Counted from the stretch's first letter, positions 22,595 through 35,459 are shown. The stretch: 64,000 nucleotides of DNA from Puccinellia tenuiflora (GCA_012064385.1 QRDG01000395.1:806001-870000), one strand, 5' to 3'. Made by a program: numbers and translations. The notes: generated by a model not told the origin, from the letters alone.

Positions 22595-23183
22595 CGGGAA
22601 ACCTTTGGAGATTTGGACTGATTAGCCACTTTTTGTGACTTTTTGCTCTTTTTTGCGGAAGCCTTTTTAGATTTACGTCCAGAAGCTTGCAGGTCATAAA
22701 TGGACCCTAGCCTTGACTCATCTAAATCCACCTCCGAGACCTCCCCGACTAAATGAGATAGAAGCTGACCATCGACAATGTCAGTCGCCTCATCCTCATC
22801 TAGGGGGGAAGCAGCCGGTGTGCTCATGGCATTTGGATAAACCTTTACTCGGTCAATCTCCATATGCCTTAGGGCATTAGCCGACACCATAATTTCTTTC
22901 TCATTTCTTCCCAAAGTGACCCCAACATTAAAAAGCCTAGAAGTTAACTATGGAGTAGAAAAAGAAAGAAATGACTTAGACTTTAAGGACGTACCCAGAG
23001 TGAGCTGAACGTTCTGCAGCGCCTTACAGCGCATAGCCTTAGTCATCGAGTCCTTGTCTGTGGCCGAGGAGCCATCAGTCGCAACCGCATGACGGCTGCT
23101 ACGTCTCGGTGTAGTCGTGGCCAACACCTGGGGCAGCCTGGGAGCAGACGGCGACGAAGAATCTGACGGAGATGAACAGCTGT
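22591..23183 (-). pseudogene. LINE A ORF1, C-terminal part
   Basis: Frames 22948-23196 (HSCSSPSDSSSP, RRSSRHAVATDGSSATDKDS, KSFLSFSTP) and 22591-22914 (NALRHMEIDRVKVYPN, GQLLSHLVGEVSEVDLDESRL, then a Lys-rich end KKASAKKSKKSQK) are in the same phase. They are separated by a TAG stop and match the equivalent LINE B region at 48876-49461. ORF1 overlaps the ORF2 start by a few bases, as in many plant LINEs. The LTR element inserted at 23184-23188 splits it from the N-terminal part at 44029-46534. Confidence 0.75.
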
Positions 23184-23188
23184 GCTGC

Positions 23189-24550
23189 TGATGCACCTAA
23201 AATGCATCTACTTTTCCAATCACTTTGCTTCATGATTTGCTCCGGAATCTTCCCATATTTGAACAAAACTGCTGAATCTAACGCTGTTTTTAGCAAAGCC
23301 TCGTTTCTGATTGTTTTTGCAGGAAATTAAATCGGAAAAAAATACCACGTCATTTTTTATGGAAAAGAAGGCCTTTGAGCGAAAGATGGACACGAGGAAG
23401 CACGAGAGGCCCAAAACAAAGGGTCCCACGCGGCCAGATTCCTTGGCCGCGTGGGCCCATGTGTTTGGAGCCTCGGGCACCCCCTCTCCTTCGGCTTTGG
23501 CGTACCCCTTCATATATACGAAAAGTGACAGCCCTAGGAGGGGAGATCTATTCGCAAAATAGAGTGCCGCCACCACGATCTTTGATTTTGGAGTCAGATT
23601 GATTCAGGATTTGTCCCCCGGAGGAGGTAGCTGAAGGCCGTCTACACCGCCATCTTCACCGCCTTCATCTCGATCGACCATGAGCTCCCTCACCATCACC
23701 ATGTGTGAGTAGTCCGCTGTAGGCACATGAGGTGCATGGGGATTATATTGGATGAGATTGATCATGTAATGATACTCGTTGTTCGAGATTTTAGGGGTTT
23801 ATCTTGAGGATGCTTTTGTATTGTGTTGAGCACTTATGCTATGTTTAATGCTTGCTAATAGGGCCCGAGTGGCATGATTTCAGTACTGAACTTATTTTGC
23901 CCCATCATATAATTGAGTTTGGTATCTATCTGCAAAGTGTATCACCTGCTATTGTGTTGAACCTGCGAACCATAAATGTGACATAGGGAAAACAAGGGGG
24001 AGATGTTTTAGTTTGAGGATTCTATGTGTTCATGAAGTGTTAATGCATTGTTCCGGGCTATTTGAAAGGGTAGAACTTAATTACCTGTAGTTCCAAGTTG
24101 GCCCCGGTGAAATGGGCAGGTAGGACAATAGCTGTTGTGTAAATTCTCTTGGTTAGTACACACAACTATTTATGGAACACATACCTACATATATCAGAGT
24201 TAGAGATAAGTCCCATTGCTACTTGTTTATTATCATATGATCAATCTTATTCATGCAACACCCCGCTGTCACCTCATGCCTACGTTTTAAATCTCTGAGT
24301 CACACTTTCACTTTTCCGGTGAAAACTGGGAAACCCTTGCTACTACTGCTGTTTTACTTTGGTTACTTGAATCATATTGCTGTCATCACTATTACTGCTG
24401 CAAGTTTATTGATATACAGGTATGGCTGAGGGTGACATCTCAATTGCTAAAGTCTTATTGGTATTCTTGTGTTCCCATCGTGTCGAACTATAAATTTGGG
24501 TAATACTTCCCAACGAAGATTTCAGCGATCCCCTATACTTGTGGGTATCA
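23189..24550 (+). repeat. 5' LTR of the Athila-like element
   Basis: 1362 bp, starts TGATGCACCTAAAATGC and ends TTGTGGGTATCA. A short inverted pair around CCACGCGGCC and GGCCGCGTGG lies near 23426-23455. Compared with the 3' LTR it keeps about 27 extra bases near 23972 (GTGACATAGGG). Confidence 0.93.
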
Positions 24551-24560
24551 AGATGTTTTT

Positions 24561-24577
24561 TGGCACCCTTGCCGGGG
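24561..24577 (+). promoter_or_regulatory. Primer-binding site
   Basis: TGGCACCCTTGCCGGGG, ten bases after the 5' LTR, resembles the TGGCGCCGTTGCCGGGG site common in grass Gypsy elements, with two changes. It would prime minus-strand synthesis from a host tRNA. Confidence 0.7.
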
Positions 24578-24641
24578 AACCTAGCTTTATTGGTAAGACA
24601 ACTTGTTATCATTTATTTGCTACATTTTCTTGTTCCCAACT

Positions 24642-26030
24642 ATGGGAAGGGAAAAGTACACTCCTCTAGAAGTGAGGCCTTCCACTACTCGAGGAGGTAG
24701 GGACTTGCCATGTAGGCCCAACTTTTCACCTGATGTCGCTTCTGCTGTTGTTGCTAAAAAGAAAGGTAAAAAAATATCTAGTTCACCATTGTCTAAAATG
24801 TCTACTAGTACTGGAAATGATTTAATATGTGGTAGCATAGACTAAGAAGGGACACCTGAAACACTTGAAACATCTGAGATAATTGAAACACCTGAAATTC
24901 CTGAATCTTCTACTATTGAAAATGTGGAGTCTGGTTTAGAAGATATTGAATATTTTGATGATGATTATGAAACTTCTTCTGAGGAAGAAGATGCTTTTAC
25001 TATGGCTTTTATGGATTTAGATTTTGATAAAGTGGAGAAACTTGATAGCTATGCAAATTCTCCTCTTTATAATTATTTCCCTGTTGCTAAGAAAATGAAT
25101 GCTCCAGCTATTAAAATTAAAGACAAAGATTATGAGTTTAGTGTTGATCCTGAAATGATTAAAGAAGCTGAGAAGCATAAGTTTTATGGGAGAGACAATG
25201 AGTTCCCTTTTGAACACATTGCTGGTTTGCATGATTTATCTGTGGTATTTGGTAAGGATGAAATACACCAGCACTATTATTTCTTAAAGTTGTTTCCTTT
25301 TACTTTGGGAGGGATTGCTAAAATCTGGTATAATCATTTAGAACCAGGATATATTACCAGCAAAGAAGAATGTTTGCAGGTTTTCTATAATAAATACTTC
25401 CCTGCTAATAAGATCCATGGTTTAATTATTGAGATTAGTAGCTTTTCACAGAAAGAGAAGGAGGATTTACCCCAAGCTTGGGGGAGGTACAGTAAGATGG
25501 TTAGGAAATGTCCTACCCATGGCTTCAAGACTAATGAAATACTTGATATATTTTATAATGGACTAACTGAAAATACTAGAAGCTATCTTGATAGTATTGC
25601 AGGTAATATTTTCAGGGAAAGGACTGTTGAAGAAGCAACTGAGTTATTGGAGACTATCTCTAGAAATTATGAAGATTGGAATATTGAAGAGTTTGATGGA
25701 AAAGAGATATTTCCAGAGAAGAAAAGAGGTATTATTGAATTAAATGAAGAAGGAATGAAAGAAGCTTCCAAGGATATGGAAGAGAAGGGAATTAAAACCT
25801 CTCATCTCAAGCAATTAGCTGAATTGGGTGTTAAACTTCCTGATGACCAACCATGCTTTCCAATCCCAGTCAATGCTATTAGTTCTATGGAAGGTAATGA
25901 AAAGGTAACCCATCCTATTGATGTATCCTATGTTAATGATTTTGCTTATACTAATAATCCTGAGGAGCATGATATTAGAATGAAAATTATGGAAAACTCT
26001 CATAAGATTAAATCTCTTCATGAAATATAA
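24642..26030 (+). pseudogene. Gag of the Athila-like element
   Basis: The start at 24642 (MGREKYTPLEVRPSTTRGG) is the first Met after the PBS. An in-frame TAA at 24843 interrupts it, and the same phase continues to 26030. The core is a retrotransposon gag domain (PF03732-like): FFLKLFPFTLGGIAKIWYNHL, SKEECLQVFYNKYFP, SFSQKEKEDLPQAWGRYSKMVRKCPTHGF, with LDIFYNGLTENTRSYLDS after it. Gag would form cytoplasmic particles packaging the element RNA. The next frame starts in a different phase at about 26030, so a second lesion (frameshift) separates gag from the protease part. Base composition is AT-rich, as usual for Athila-type elements. Confidence 0.85.
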
Positions 26031-26038
26031 ATGCTAGT

Positions 26039-27292
26039 GTGGGAGAGCTTAGAAGAATTGTTAACCATTGTGAAATGATGAATAATCAAGTTGAACAAAT
26101 GTTTTCTCTTCAAAATCAATTGTATGGAAATCTTATGGAGAAGAAACAGGTTTGTGGAGCTAATACTAGGGGTGGTGCAAGTACTCATGATCCTGACTAT
26201 CCTGAGAACCATCCTAAGAGAAAAGAGCAAGAGGCTCTCAAAAATAAATCTTCTGCAGGAAAATCTCCCAATGAAAGCAAAGATATTGATGATTCCCAAG
26301 AACAAGACAAGGATATTTCTATTTCTGAGACTGAATATAATAATATTGAAGAAGAAGAATCACCTCCACCTGATGAAGAACAACAAGAAGAAGAAAATAA
26401 TGAAGAACCTGAACCTACTGAGAAAGAAGACTCTCAACCATCTATTGAGAAGAATAAAAAGAAGAAGCATCCCAATCAACAAAAAGGTAAAGAGAGGGAT
26501 CCATGGGTGCAAAGACCCATACCATATCCCCAAGAGGTACTTAAATCCTTGGATGATGCTAGATTTGAGAAGTTTTTTGAATTGATTAAAACTTTGTGTT
26601 TGCAAATTCCTCTTGTTGATGCTATTAAAATCGCTCCATATTCAAAATATATGAAAGATATTCTCACTAATAAGAGGAAGATACCTAATGAGGCAATTAC
26701 TGCTATGCTTGCTAATTATTCATTTGAAGGAAAATTGCCGGAAAAGCGTGGAGACCCTGGTATTCCAACTATTCCTTATCATATCAAAGAAACTTATGTG
26801 AAATATGCCTTATTTGATTTAGGAGCTGGTGTTAGTGTTATGCCTTTTTCTTTATATAAGAAACTTAACCGAAACAAATTGGTTCCAACTGAAGTTTCAT
26901 TGCCAATGGCTGACAAATCAACTGCTGTGCCCATAGGTATATGTGAGGATGTTCCTATCTCTATTGCTAATGTGTTAATTCCAACAGACTTTGTCATATT
27001 AGAAATGCCTGAGGATGATAATCTATCTATTATTCTTGGAAGACCCTTTTTAAACACTGCAGGAGCTGTGATAAATTGCACTGAGAGCAAAGTGACATTT
27101 AATGTCAAAGGAAATGAGCATACTATATATTTTTCCAAGAAGAATCCTGTCATAATGATAAACAAGAGTGTGAATTCTATTCAAAGAAACACTCTTATAG
27201 TTGGAAGCTTTGAATTTGCACTACCACCTCCTGAACCAAAATATGCTACCATGATGATTGGAACTATTACAATCAAATATGAGGTAACTTGA
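26039..27292 (+). pseudogene. Gag tail and aspartic protease of the Athila-like element
   Basis: An open frame of 417 codons. The N-terminal part (VNHCEMMNNQVEQMFSLQNQLY) continues gag, then comes a long acidic stretch rich in Glu, Asp and Lys (about residues 80-150). The C-terminal part is a retroviral-type aspartic protease: YALFDLGAGVSVMPFSLYKKL carries the active-site DLGAG (usually DTGA/DLGA), and SIILGRPFLNTAGAVIN is the flap-distal ILGRPF motif. The frame ends at 27292 without entering reverse transcriptase. The protease would process Gag and Pol. Confidence 0.85.
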
Positions 27293-28075
27293 ATTTCTTC
27301 TTTTTATATAAAAAATAAGAATCATGTATTATATCTTTACATATTATTAATGAGACTTGATCAACCTCATTACTAATGTGGAAATGATGAAAACTTGATT
27401 CCCATAAAAAAATTGTGTTGCATTTAAATTTTGGTTATCTTAAAATTTTAGAGTATATGCCTAGACATTATTATTTAAGGGTTCAGAAATTCCAGAATAT
27501 GAAGTTTTCAAAATTCTCTTCAGAAAAATTTCTCGAAAAATTCCAGAAAAATTTGAAGGTAAGTTATTTTACGAGAGGGACCAACAGCCAGAAGGGGGTA
27601 ACCAGGAGGCTACCAGGGACCAGAATAGGGTGTCCCATGCGTCCAGATTCTTTGGCCGCGTGGGACCCACTATCTTGGCCCCAGGGGGAGTTAGGTGGGG
27701 GGCAAGTGCTCATCTCCTTCCCCTATAGAAAAACACCTCGAGGTATTTTCCCAAAATTTTCCCATGCTCGTTCTTCCTGGTATCCTTCGATCTCGAAGTT
27801 TAGGGCAGATTTTTCAAATCTGTTTGGTGGGATTACTCTTTGGTATGTGACTCCTCCACCCATCCACTTACTTTCTGTTCTTATGCTTTATATATGAAGT
27901 ATTTTGCTGCACTAGGTGTCACCTAAAATGCTTGAGAAGTCCATTGATTTAAGTTCTCTAGTTGATATTGATGCATGATATTGATGTGGGGACTAGTTAT
28001 GGATGGCTCAATGTTGTTTTAGAGTGTTGCATCTTAATTTTGTTGGGTGTTATTTTTTGACAGCAAGGTACCAAG
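27293..28075. other. Non-coding region where pol is expected; part looks LTR-like
   Basis: No reverse transcriptase or integrase motifs are seen in any frame. Near 27626-27665 a block CCAGATTCTTTGGCCGCGTG closely matches an LTR block at 23434-23453, suggesting that pol was replaced by an LTR-derived sequence through recombination or template switching. Confidence 0.5.
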
Positions 28076-29263
28076 ATGAACAAGGGAAAAGGTTTGCTTG
28101 GAATGACTTCAAGACCTAAGAGAAGAGCATCAAGAGTCTTAGATAATTATGATGATAACCACCTATGGGAAGATAGTGTGGTGTATGCGGGAGAGAGGTT
28201 GCGGATTCATGCAACCAAATGGCAAGACCCCGTGGTTCTTAATCATCGGGGGATAGGTGAAGACTTCCACACCTTTGCCGCTGCAACCGACCTACTTGAG
28301 TTCTCCCATCATCCAAGGGAGGCATACGAGGAACTCTCGTGAGAATTCCTCTCTACATTCCGGTTTGAGGGGCCGGAAAGCTACAAGTATAGCAAGAAAA
28401 GTAAGCCACCACCTCATACCTTTGTTGTTAAGTTTACTATGAGAGGGCAGCTCCTAGTTATGTCACTTGATGAGTTCTGCAAGGCTATTCGTGTGCAGAA
28501 CACGAGTAGTTGGGATGAGACCCGTGCGGATACTAATCAAGAATTTGTTGATTTTTGGCATAGCATTTCTGTTAGAGTCCGTGAGAGGCTCAATATGGGT
28601 AAATTCACTCATATACAGCACCCCGGTTTGAGATACTTTGCTTTATTTCTAGCAAGAGGATTTCTTGCTAGGGATAACACTTCTGCATGCATAGGACCTA
28701 TGATTTATTTATTAAAATATGCAAAAGAGAACACACCATGTGCTTACAACTTGGGAGTAATCCTTGCTAGATCTTTACACTCGGTTGTGAGTAGAAACAA
28801 CACTGATGAAACTCCCATATATGCTGGTGCCATAGTTACTTTAGTTTATGAGCACATTAAGGAAGAGAGGGGTTTTGATGATAACATGGGTAGGCGTGTG
28901 CAAGAGTCAAAGCTACTTGATTTTGCCTTACTCTCTCGCATGGAAATGAGTGAAAGGCAAGGGGATTATTATTGGTATAGCTATAAGAGTTCTAATGGAC
29001 AAAATGTGTCCATTAGACTCCCTTGTGCTAACCTTTTTGACAGGACCACCGGGAGATGGACCGTGGAGGAGGTGCAACCCCAAGAGGAGCCTCCAAACCC
29101 AGGAATGCAGGATACCCATATGGTTACTTCCCTGGAGATGGAAGTGGTGGGTACGGTTACCCACCGGCATACTAGCTTGATCGCAAGCTTGGGGGAGTAT
29201 TTCTCTCCCCTTTCCATTTCGTTGTTTTATATCATCTCTATTTTGTTATGTTTTAGGTTCTAG
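28076..29263 (+). pseudogene. Athila ORF-1-like gene, one nonsense codon
   Basis: A 395-codon frame interrupted once by TGA at 28340-28342; both halves are in one phase. The start is MNKGKGLLGMTSRPKRRASR. Typical parts are GIGEDFHTFAAATDLLEFSHHP, FVDFWHSISVRVRERLNMGKFTH, PGLRYFALFLARGFLAR, and a hydrophobic end (SLSISLFYIISILLCF) that could be a membrane segment. It resembles the Arabidopsis Athila ORF-1 family (PF03078), of unknown function and found in the 3' part of Athila-type Gypsy elements. The TGA could have arisen from CGA by methyl-CpG deamination. Its preservation in an element lacking pol is notable. Confidence 0.7.
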
Positions 29264-30688
29264 TTCTTAAAATCACAAAAACACAAAAAAAAATTATTTG
29301 TTTCTTTAGCTTATTTACTTCTGGTTATTTACCTTATGCATCATAAAATAAAAAACAACAAAAATATTTTCATTTTCTTGAACTAAATGCAAAAACAAAG
29401 GTGCAGGATTTCTGAAATCTGCTCACTGTTTTATTTTTCATTTTTATCCTGTAACCCCAATTAAGCTGAGATATTAACCACTACTGTAACTTTTCATAAC
29501 CTACACACCTGTAAAATATGATATTTTTCTGAGGTGCTTAGGTGGGGTAAAAACAGTACTATAAGCAGTAACATTTTTCTGGCAGACTTGAATTTTATTG
29601 CGCAGTTCAAATTGGGAGAGGAGAACAACGATGATGAATTGATGTGCATGAAAAGGATGAAAGGTATGACACCTTTGCTGTGCTTATGTGGACTTTTTAA
29701 TAACACCAAGTGTGCACATTATAGCTTCTTTAACATCTAGGGAAGTGGTAGCAAATGTTTATCTTCTCCGTGTTCTATTATGTTATATGTTGATGCAAGT
29801 GAAATATTATTTAGTCACAACACTTGGCTGTGGAATGGGTAACCGTGACTCTAAACAAAGGTCTATGCATTCCATTGTGCTTACTAAACTTGCCAGCTAA
29901 AAAGAAAGTAAAAGAGTTTTTCAAATGTTAAAACATGAAGTCATATGCTTGACAAGCTTAGGGGTTGCTAGTTAGCCCAAGTGTGCTGTCACATGGCAAG
30001 ATTTCAACATTGCACTAAATTATATCTAGTTGATCTCATGTACTTTTGTTTATGGATGCTTATCATGGTGCCAAATAAATATGGAAATTTAGTAAGTTTA
30101 AGTAGTTGTATAAATGGCTAGAGAGACACCTGGGCCGCTAATCTAAGCCATGCTGTCATGGTGGAAATTTACTCACATGCTATGTGAACCTTCGGTGATG
30201 TACCCTACAATAAAAAGCTATACCAATAGTAAATAAAAAGGGTATTAAGATTGTTCCTTATGTTTGTTTGTCTTGTCATTTTGACATGGGCTTGTTCCAT
30301 GTCCTGGGACAAGAGGTACCCCAGTTAACCCTCTTGATGACGCCATTATACAATAACTTTTACTTGAACTTGCTTTGTATCCCAAGTTGAGTAACACCGT
30401 CGTGTAGGCACTCATATTCACGGGACATGAGGCTCTCAACAATTAGTTTGTCAAGCATATGAGTCATGAGAGGAACACAAAATAATTTGATAAATCTGAG
30501 AGCAAGGTTGTAAGCACAATGAGTTCACTAGTCAATAAAAGAAAGAATCAAAAGATCTCAAAAATCTTGACATGATTCAATCAAAAGCAATGCAAGAACC
30601 TTTGTTTATTTTTACAGTTGGGCAAACTCATCCAAGTATTGACACTTCATGTTATTTCACCTGTAGCAAATATAAATGCTTTAACACT
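29264..30688. other. 3' internal region of the Athila-like element
   Basis: Non-coding, AT-rich sequence between the ORF-1-like gene and the CACTA-2 insertion; it resumes at 42507. No long or recognisable frame. Confidence 0.5.
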
Positions 30689-30706
30689 CACTACCACAGA
30701 ATAGGC

Positions 30707-30979
30707 TATCTGTGGCGCACCATTTTGGTTATCTGTGGCGCATCTGTGGGCTAGCCTGGTGCGCCACAGAATTCTCGCCACAAAAATATTTTCTGTGGCG
30801 CACCAGGCATATGCGCCACAGAAATATCAACTTTCTGTGGCGCACCCCTGTCTGTGCGCCACAGAAATAGGTCGCCAGGACCCTATGGAGAGGCTTTCTG
30901 TGGCGCACTGCCCTTGGTGCGCCACAGAAAGTGGTGCGCCACAGAAGGGCCACAAAAACTAAAAAAGGTGCGCCACAGA
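30707..30979. repeat. CACTA-2 left subterminal repeats
   Basis: About five hairpin-like units of TCTGTGGCGCAYC, 5-10 bp spacer, then the complementary GGTGCGCCACAGAA. The last units are single (GTGGTGCGCCACAGAAG). These are the likely binding sites for the TNPA-like protein. Confidence 0.85.
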
Positions 30980-31510
30980 AGTGTTAACCAGAAAAACTGT
31001 ATTTTTTTATTTTGCTGTATAAATACACGTATATACAGTATTTATACAGGTTTATACAGAAAATACAGGTATATTTGACAGGTATATAAACAGACAATGA
31101 TATTAATCAATATGTCATCACACATATATATTACTTAATTAGTGGCCCGATCGAGATACATATATATATACACATAGTCACAAAAGTGCCGAATGTAAAC
31201 ACAATTAGCTAGTCATGTATATACAACCAAAAGTTCAACATTTCACACTACACATTACAAATCAAGTGTTCGCCGCCTAACTATGATCCGGGAGCATGCA
31301 TAATCATGGAGTCCTCTACTTTCGCGGCTCCGGCAACGGTAGAAAGCCTTGTTTCGTCCTCCACTCCCTGGTGTCATACTGTGCCTCTAGTCGTTCTTCG
31401 ATACTCCTCTGAGACAACACTGAAGATAAATTGGGATATATATATAGGTTAGTGATATAAAATAGAGTATAATTTATTCATCTAAGTAGAGAGGCAAGAC
31501 AATCATATGG

Positions 31511-34500
31511 CTATCCTATTTGGGTTTCATAGCATAGCATATATATAATAGATAACCCTACGCATGCACTTCTATATATAATACCTCTGTGGTGGTGGTA
31601 GGCTCCTGATCTGTGAAGGACATCTTCGAGGATGATCGTTGTCAACTGCAGCTGGATGCGATGGAAGTCTGCTCTGTAATCAGCATCGGTGAGAGCATCC
31701 TCTGATTTGGTGTATTCTGCGAGACCCGATGGAAACTTCGTTTTCTCGCAATCCCGGACAATTCCTTTAAGGTGATGGAGGGCGTAGTAGGCCTCCTTCA
31801 CGCTGCCATCCAGTTGCTTGATGCAATGGAATCCGCTCCCATGCTGAAACTTGTGTGTGTTTTCATCCGTGAAAAATTCCGACTTGTTATGGAATGGGCC
31901 GCCCTTTTGGGCATAGGCCTCGAGAGCGTCATCCAGAACACCCTTTATTCTGGTGTATCGTCTCGGCGTGGATTTATTCCCCGAGTCCAAATAAGTGGCA
32001 ATGGACCACCTCGGGGCTACGAAGATGAGTGCGCAGTACTTGTCCCTGCTCAACACAATTGAAACGGAATGTTGGACAAAGGATCAGCGATGGAAGAAAT
32101 GTACAAGAAGGCATAAGATACGACGGTGGCGAGCGGATGTGTACTTACTCGAAAAAGAAAGGCAGAAGAAGGGTGGTCTTCCTCTTGTTGGCCAGCATGA
32201 CCCTTACGAGGTACTCCTTGGCCGTTTCCCTTGTCTTTGACCCTTCCTCCAGATGGCTGTCGCGCATGTAGTAAGGATCCACTATCGCGACGTACGGGGT
32301 CGCATCTCTCCTGATCTTCATCGCCATATCGAGCGCATATAGACGGACCATGTTATAGTCCAGCCGTTGAGTGTGAAAGAGTTTGAAGACGTCCTCGTAC
32401 GCGATGAAGAACACATCCGCAGGGTCTTCCTGGACGAAGTCCACCAGCTCCTTTGGCACGTGGACCGCGAACACCGGGTAACTCGGATGCTTTTCTTTAA
32501 GAAGCTGCTCCTCCAGATACAAGATACTTTGCTGCAAAGCAACCATGGGTCCTTCTGCGAGGCGGAGCAAGTCCCCAGACAAGATAGGTTCACCAGCTAC
32601 ATGAACTCGGGGGAAGCCATCCGCACGGGGTGGAATCGTGTCTTCAAGACCCCGGATCTTAGGAGCTGGCTGGCTCGCAGAGGTGGAGGCTCCTTTTCTC
32701 TTCCTATGCTTCTTGATCTTGTTCTTCTTCTCTGGGGATTGTGGGGGTGCAGTGAACCCCGCTTTAACAGTTTCCATCAGAGTGTTAGGGCTGAAAACGT
32801 TACCCGGGGGAGCTTGATGATCGCCGGCATCCGGAGGCGTGAAGGCCAGGCGTTGTGTGCATGAAGTGGGACGAGCAGCTTGACCGCGGTGGTCGCGGAA
32901 GGGTTCTTCATCCACATGAGGCATGTACATATCATCCCTGCAGGCGCCAGTGTTGATGTAGTCATCGAGGTTGACATCATTATCCTCATCCTCGTTGCCA
33001 CCAAGTTCAGGTGCAACGGCTTTGTCCTAAACATAAACGATAGCACATCTGTTAGTCGGGAAAGTCGGAAAGTCGGGGAATTCGGAAAGTCAGAACTAAC
33101 CGGTGAAGACGTTCCCAACAACTGTTTGTGGCGGTTGGTGGCGGCGACGACCGGTGGTAGCTTCCTGCCGGTGGTGGCTGCGACCGGCGGTAGCTTCCGG
33201 CCGGTGGTGGCGGCGACCGGCGGTAGCTTCCGGCCGGTGGGGGCGGCGACCGGCGGTTCCTTCTGGGTGGTGGCGACGGCTACTTGTGGTGCCGGTTCCT
33301 CCGCAATAGTTTTTTGCGGCCGCCTCGACGGGGGCCGAACGAGCGGGAGCCGAGGCCTCGAGGTGGCGCCGCCGGTGCGACCGACCCCATGAATAACATC
33401 CCCAAGACGAATCTGGGTCTTCGGCCATTCCATCATCCACTTTCCGCATTCGCCAAGCTTCATGTGTTTCTCGGCTCCCGGAGGTTGCGTGGGGGGGTCG
33501 ATGTCACGGAACTCAGGCAGTACCTCCGTGACATTGACTTTCATCACGGCCTCACTCATTCGAGTGTTGTGTATATCGCGGGTCAGAGGTTGTACTATCT
33601 TGGCCAACGCGACTTCCTTCAACTCTCCGCCGGCCCCCACCCTATGCAGGAGTATGCAAGGCGTGTCCTGTGAGTCAACACATGTTGGGCACCATGCATG
33701 CATGAGATATGGCAGTCATCAAAGGCATATGTAGTCATAAAAGATGTCGCGGACTAACTAATTAGTTACCTTGTCGATGGCGTTGAGCTCGGCTAATGTC
33801 GAGACAAGGGCGCCGGTGCCGGTGGCCGGCCTATCATTGTCCGGGCGCTCGTGCGCATTGTCATTATTCTCCTGCCGGGGGGGCACCGGTGGGGTCACCA
33901 GGACCGGCGACACGACAGGGGGCAGCAGGACCGGCGACACGTTATTGCTGGAGGTGCTGCCGTCGAAGCTGGGCAAGTGTATCGGCCCCTGTTGACCTCT
34001 CGCTTGCCAAGCAGCTAATCCCTCATACAATCCAGGGGGTAAGAAAGTCCGGAGCCTCTCCTCCAGCTTCTCGGCCACTAGCTTGTCCACCATGCTGGAG
34101 TCCACCTTTTCTTTCTCTAGTGTCTCCAGCTTCTTCCTTAGCTCGAGAACCTCGGCTTTATCTTTAGCCGGCTTCCTCCTCTCCCTTTTCGTGTCGGTGT
34201 CCGTGCTGTAGTACTCGATGAACTTCATCGACGTACCAAAGCCGGTCACACGGCCTGCTGACGTCGGAGGCTTTGACTTGTCCCTCCCATTGTAAACGTT
34301 CATCGCCCGGTTGAAAGTCGTGTCCCACGGGCCGGCTACCTCCTGGGACGACGGGCCGGCCTCAGCCGCAGCCTTCAACTCAGCCTCCTGCGGACAAAGC
34401 AAATAAACGTGAACCCATGTATAGAAATCAATGAAAATGGACTTTGAGATATCCGCGGCTAATTAAGTTCCTTACCAGAACTTTCTCGAAATCCAGCACA

Positions 34501-35459
34501 TCTTTGTAGTCGGTAACAAATTCCCCCGTCCCCGGCTTCAGATAGTAGCGGGACCGAACAAAGTTCCTAACTTGCTCGTCCGTGATTTTATGCCAAGGGT
34601 TCTCTTTCCCAAGTCTCGCAACCTCGGCATCCTCCTTGTCCCAAATAGGCTTTTTTCCTATGTAACCGCCGCTTCCCAAATGGTGGTTGCCTAAGTTCAT
34701 TGCCCGCATTTGCTTCCCCCACTCGGTCCATTTTTCAGCCTCCGGAGATGCCAAGGACAACTTCAATGCCTCGAACTCTTCTATGTCGATGTACGGCTCT
34801 TTGGCACTGATCTCTTCCCAGCTAAGACCCTTTTCAATCTTCGCCTTCACCCGGCCTCTCCAGCTGGTCAAACAATTGTTCATCTTCGTGATGGCGAAGC
34901 TGTCCACCCTTTTGTTTCCATCGTCCGGGAAAATGTATCGTTCGTGGAGCCTCTTGAGGAGTTGTGTGCGCAAAGCCTCATTCTCCGCGCTCCTGAGGTC
35001 ATACGTGTTGATCGACACGGTTTCCCGGAGGATGCACCCTAGTTGCATTCCGTACCCTTTTGCGACGCCCCATGGCTCCTGGGGTTGGCCACTTTTGGAG
35101 ACCTTAGTGAACGTGTCGGTGACGGTGCCGACCGCTTGCGGTGTCCGCTCCTTCCTCTGCTTCTTAAGCTTCTTAGCGGTCGTGTTACCACCACTAGCAT
35201 CCGTGTGGTCGTCACCCCCGACATCCGTGTGGTCGCCGCCATCGGTGGTGGTGGTTGCGTCCCCATCTCCGTCGGTGTCCTCCGCATCCTCCATCTCCAT
35301 CTCTGCTAATTGGAAGTCACCATCGCCGTCACGAGCCAGTTCGGCGGCCTCCGCATCCCCCATCTCCGGGTTCACGTCCCAGAACGCCTTGTTCTTTTCT
35401 CGTGCTTCTTCTAATTCGACGCTCATGTGCTTAGAAGGGCCGGGCGCGTCGGCCGACAT
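31511..35459 (-). CDS. CACTA-2 TNPA-like gene, multi-exon, with Ulp1-like tail
   Basis: Exon 1 is 34476-35459: an acidic N terminus, then a Transposase_24-like region (GYGMQLGCILRETV, RYIFPDDGNKRVDSFAI, LTSWRGRVKAKIEKG, YIDIEEFEALKL). Donor GGTAAGG at 34475 and acceptor TTTGTCCGCAG at 34389 join it to exon 2 (33768-34388; coiled-coil LELRKKLETLEKEK). Donor AAGGTAACTAAT and acceptor TGACTCACAG join exon 3 (from about 33676: CILLHRVGAGGELKEVALAKI, then Pro-rich repeats RKLPPVAATTG). Frame 32145-32930 (PKELVDFVQEDPADVFFIAYEDVF) and frame 31511-32056 look like a degenerate Ulp1/C48-type region (IFVAPRWSIATYLDSG) without an evident catalytic Cys. Its likely role is binding subterminal repeats and assisting transposition in the nucleus. 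Downstream exon joins are inferred. Confidence 0.65.

Noticed and set aside
30707..30979. CRISPR-like array of repeats and spacers
   Set aside because: Repeats are alternating inverted pairs with irregular short spacers at CACTA ends, typical of subterminal transposase-binding repeats, and the DNA is plant nuclear.
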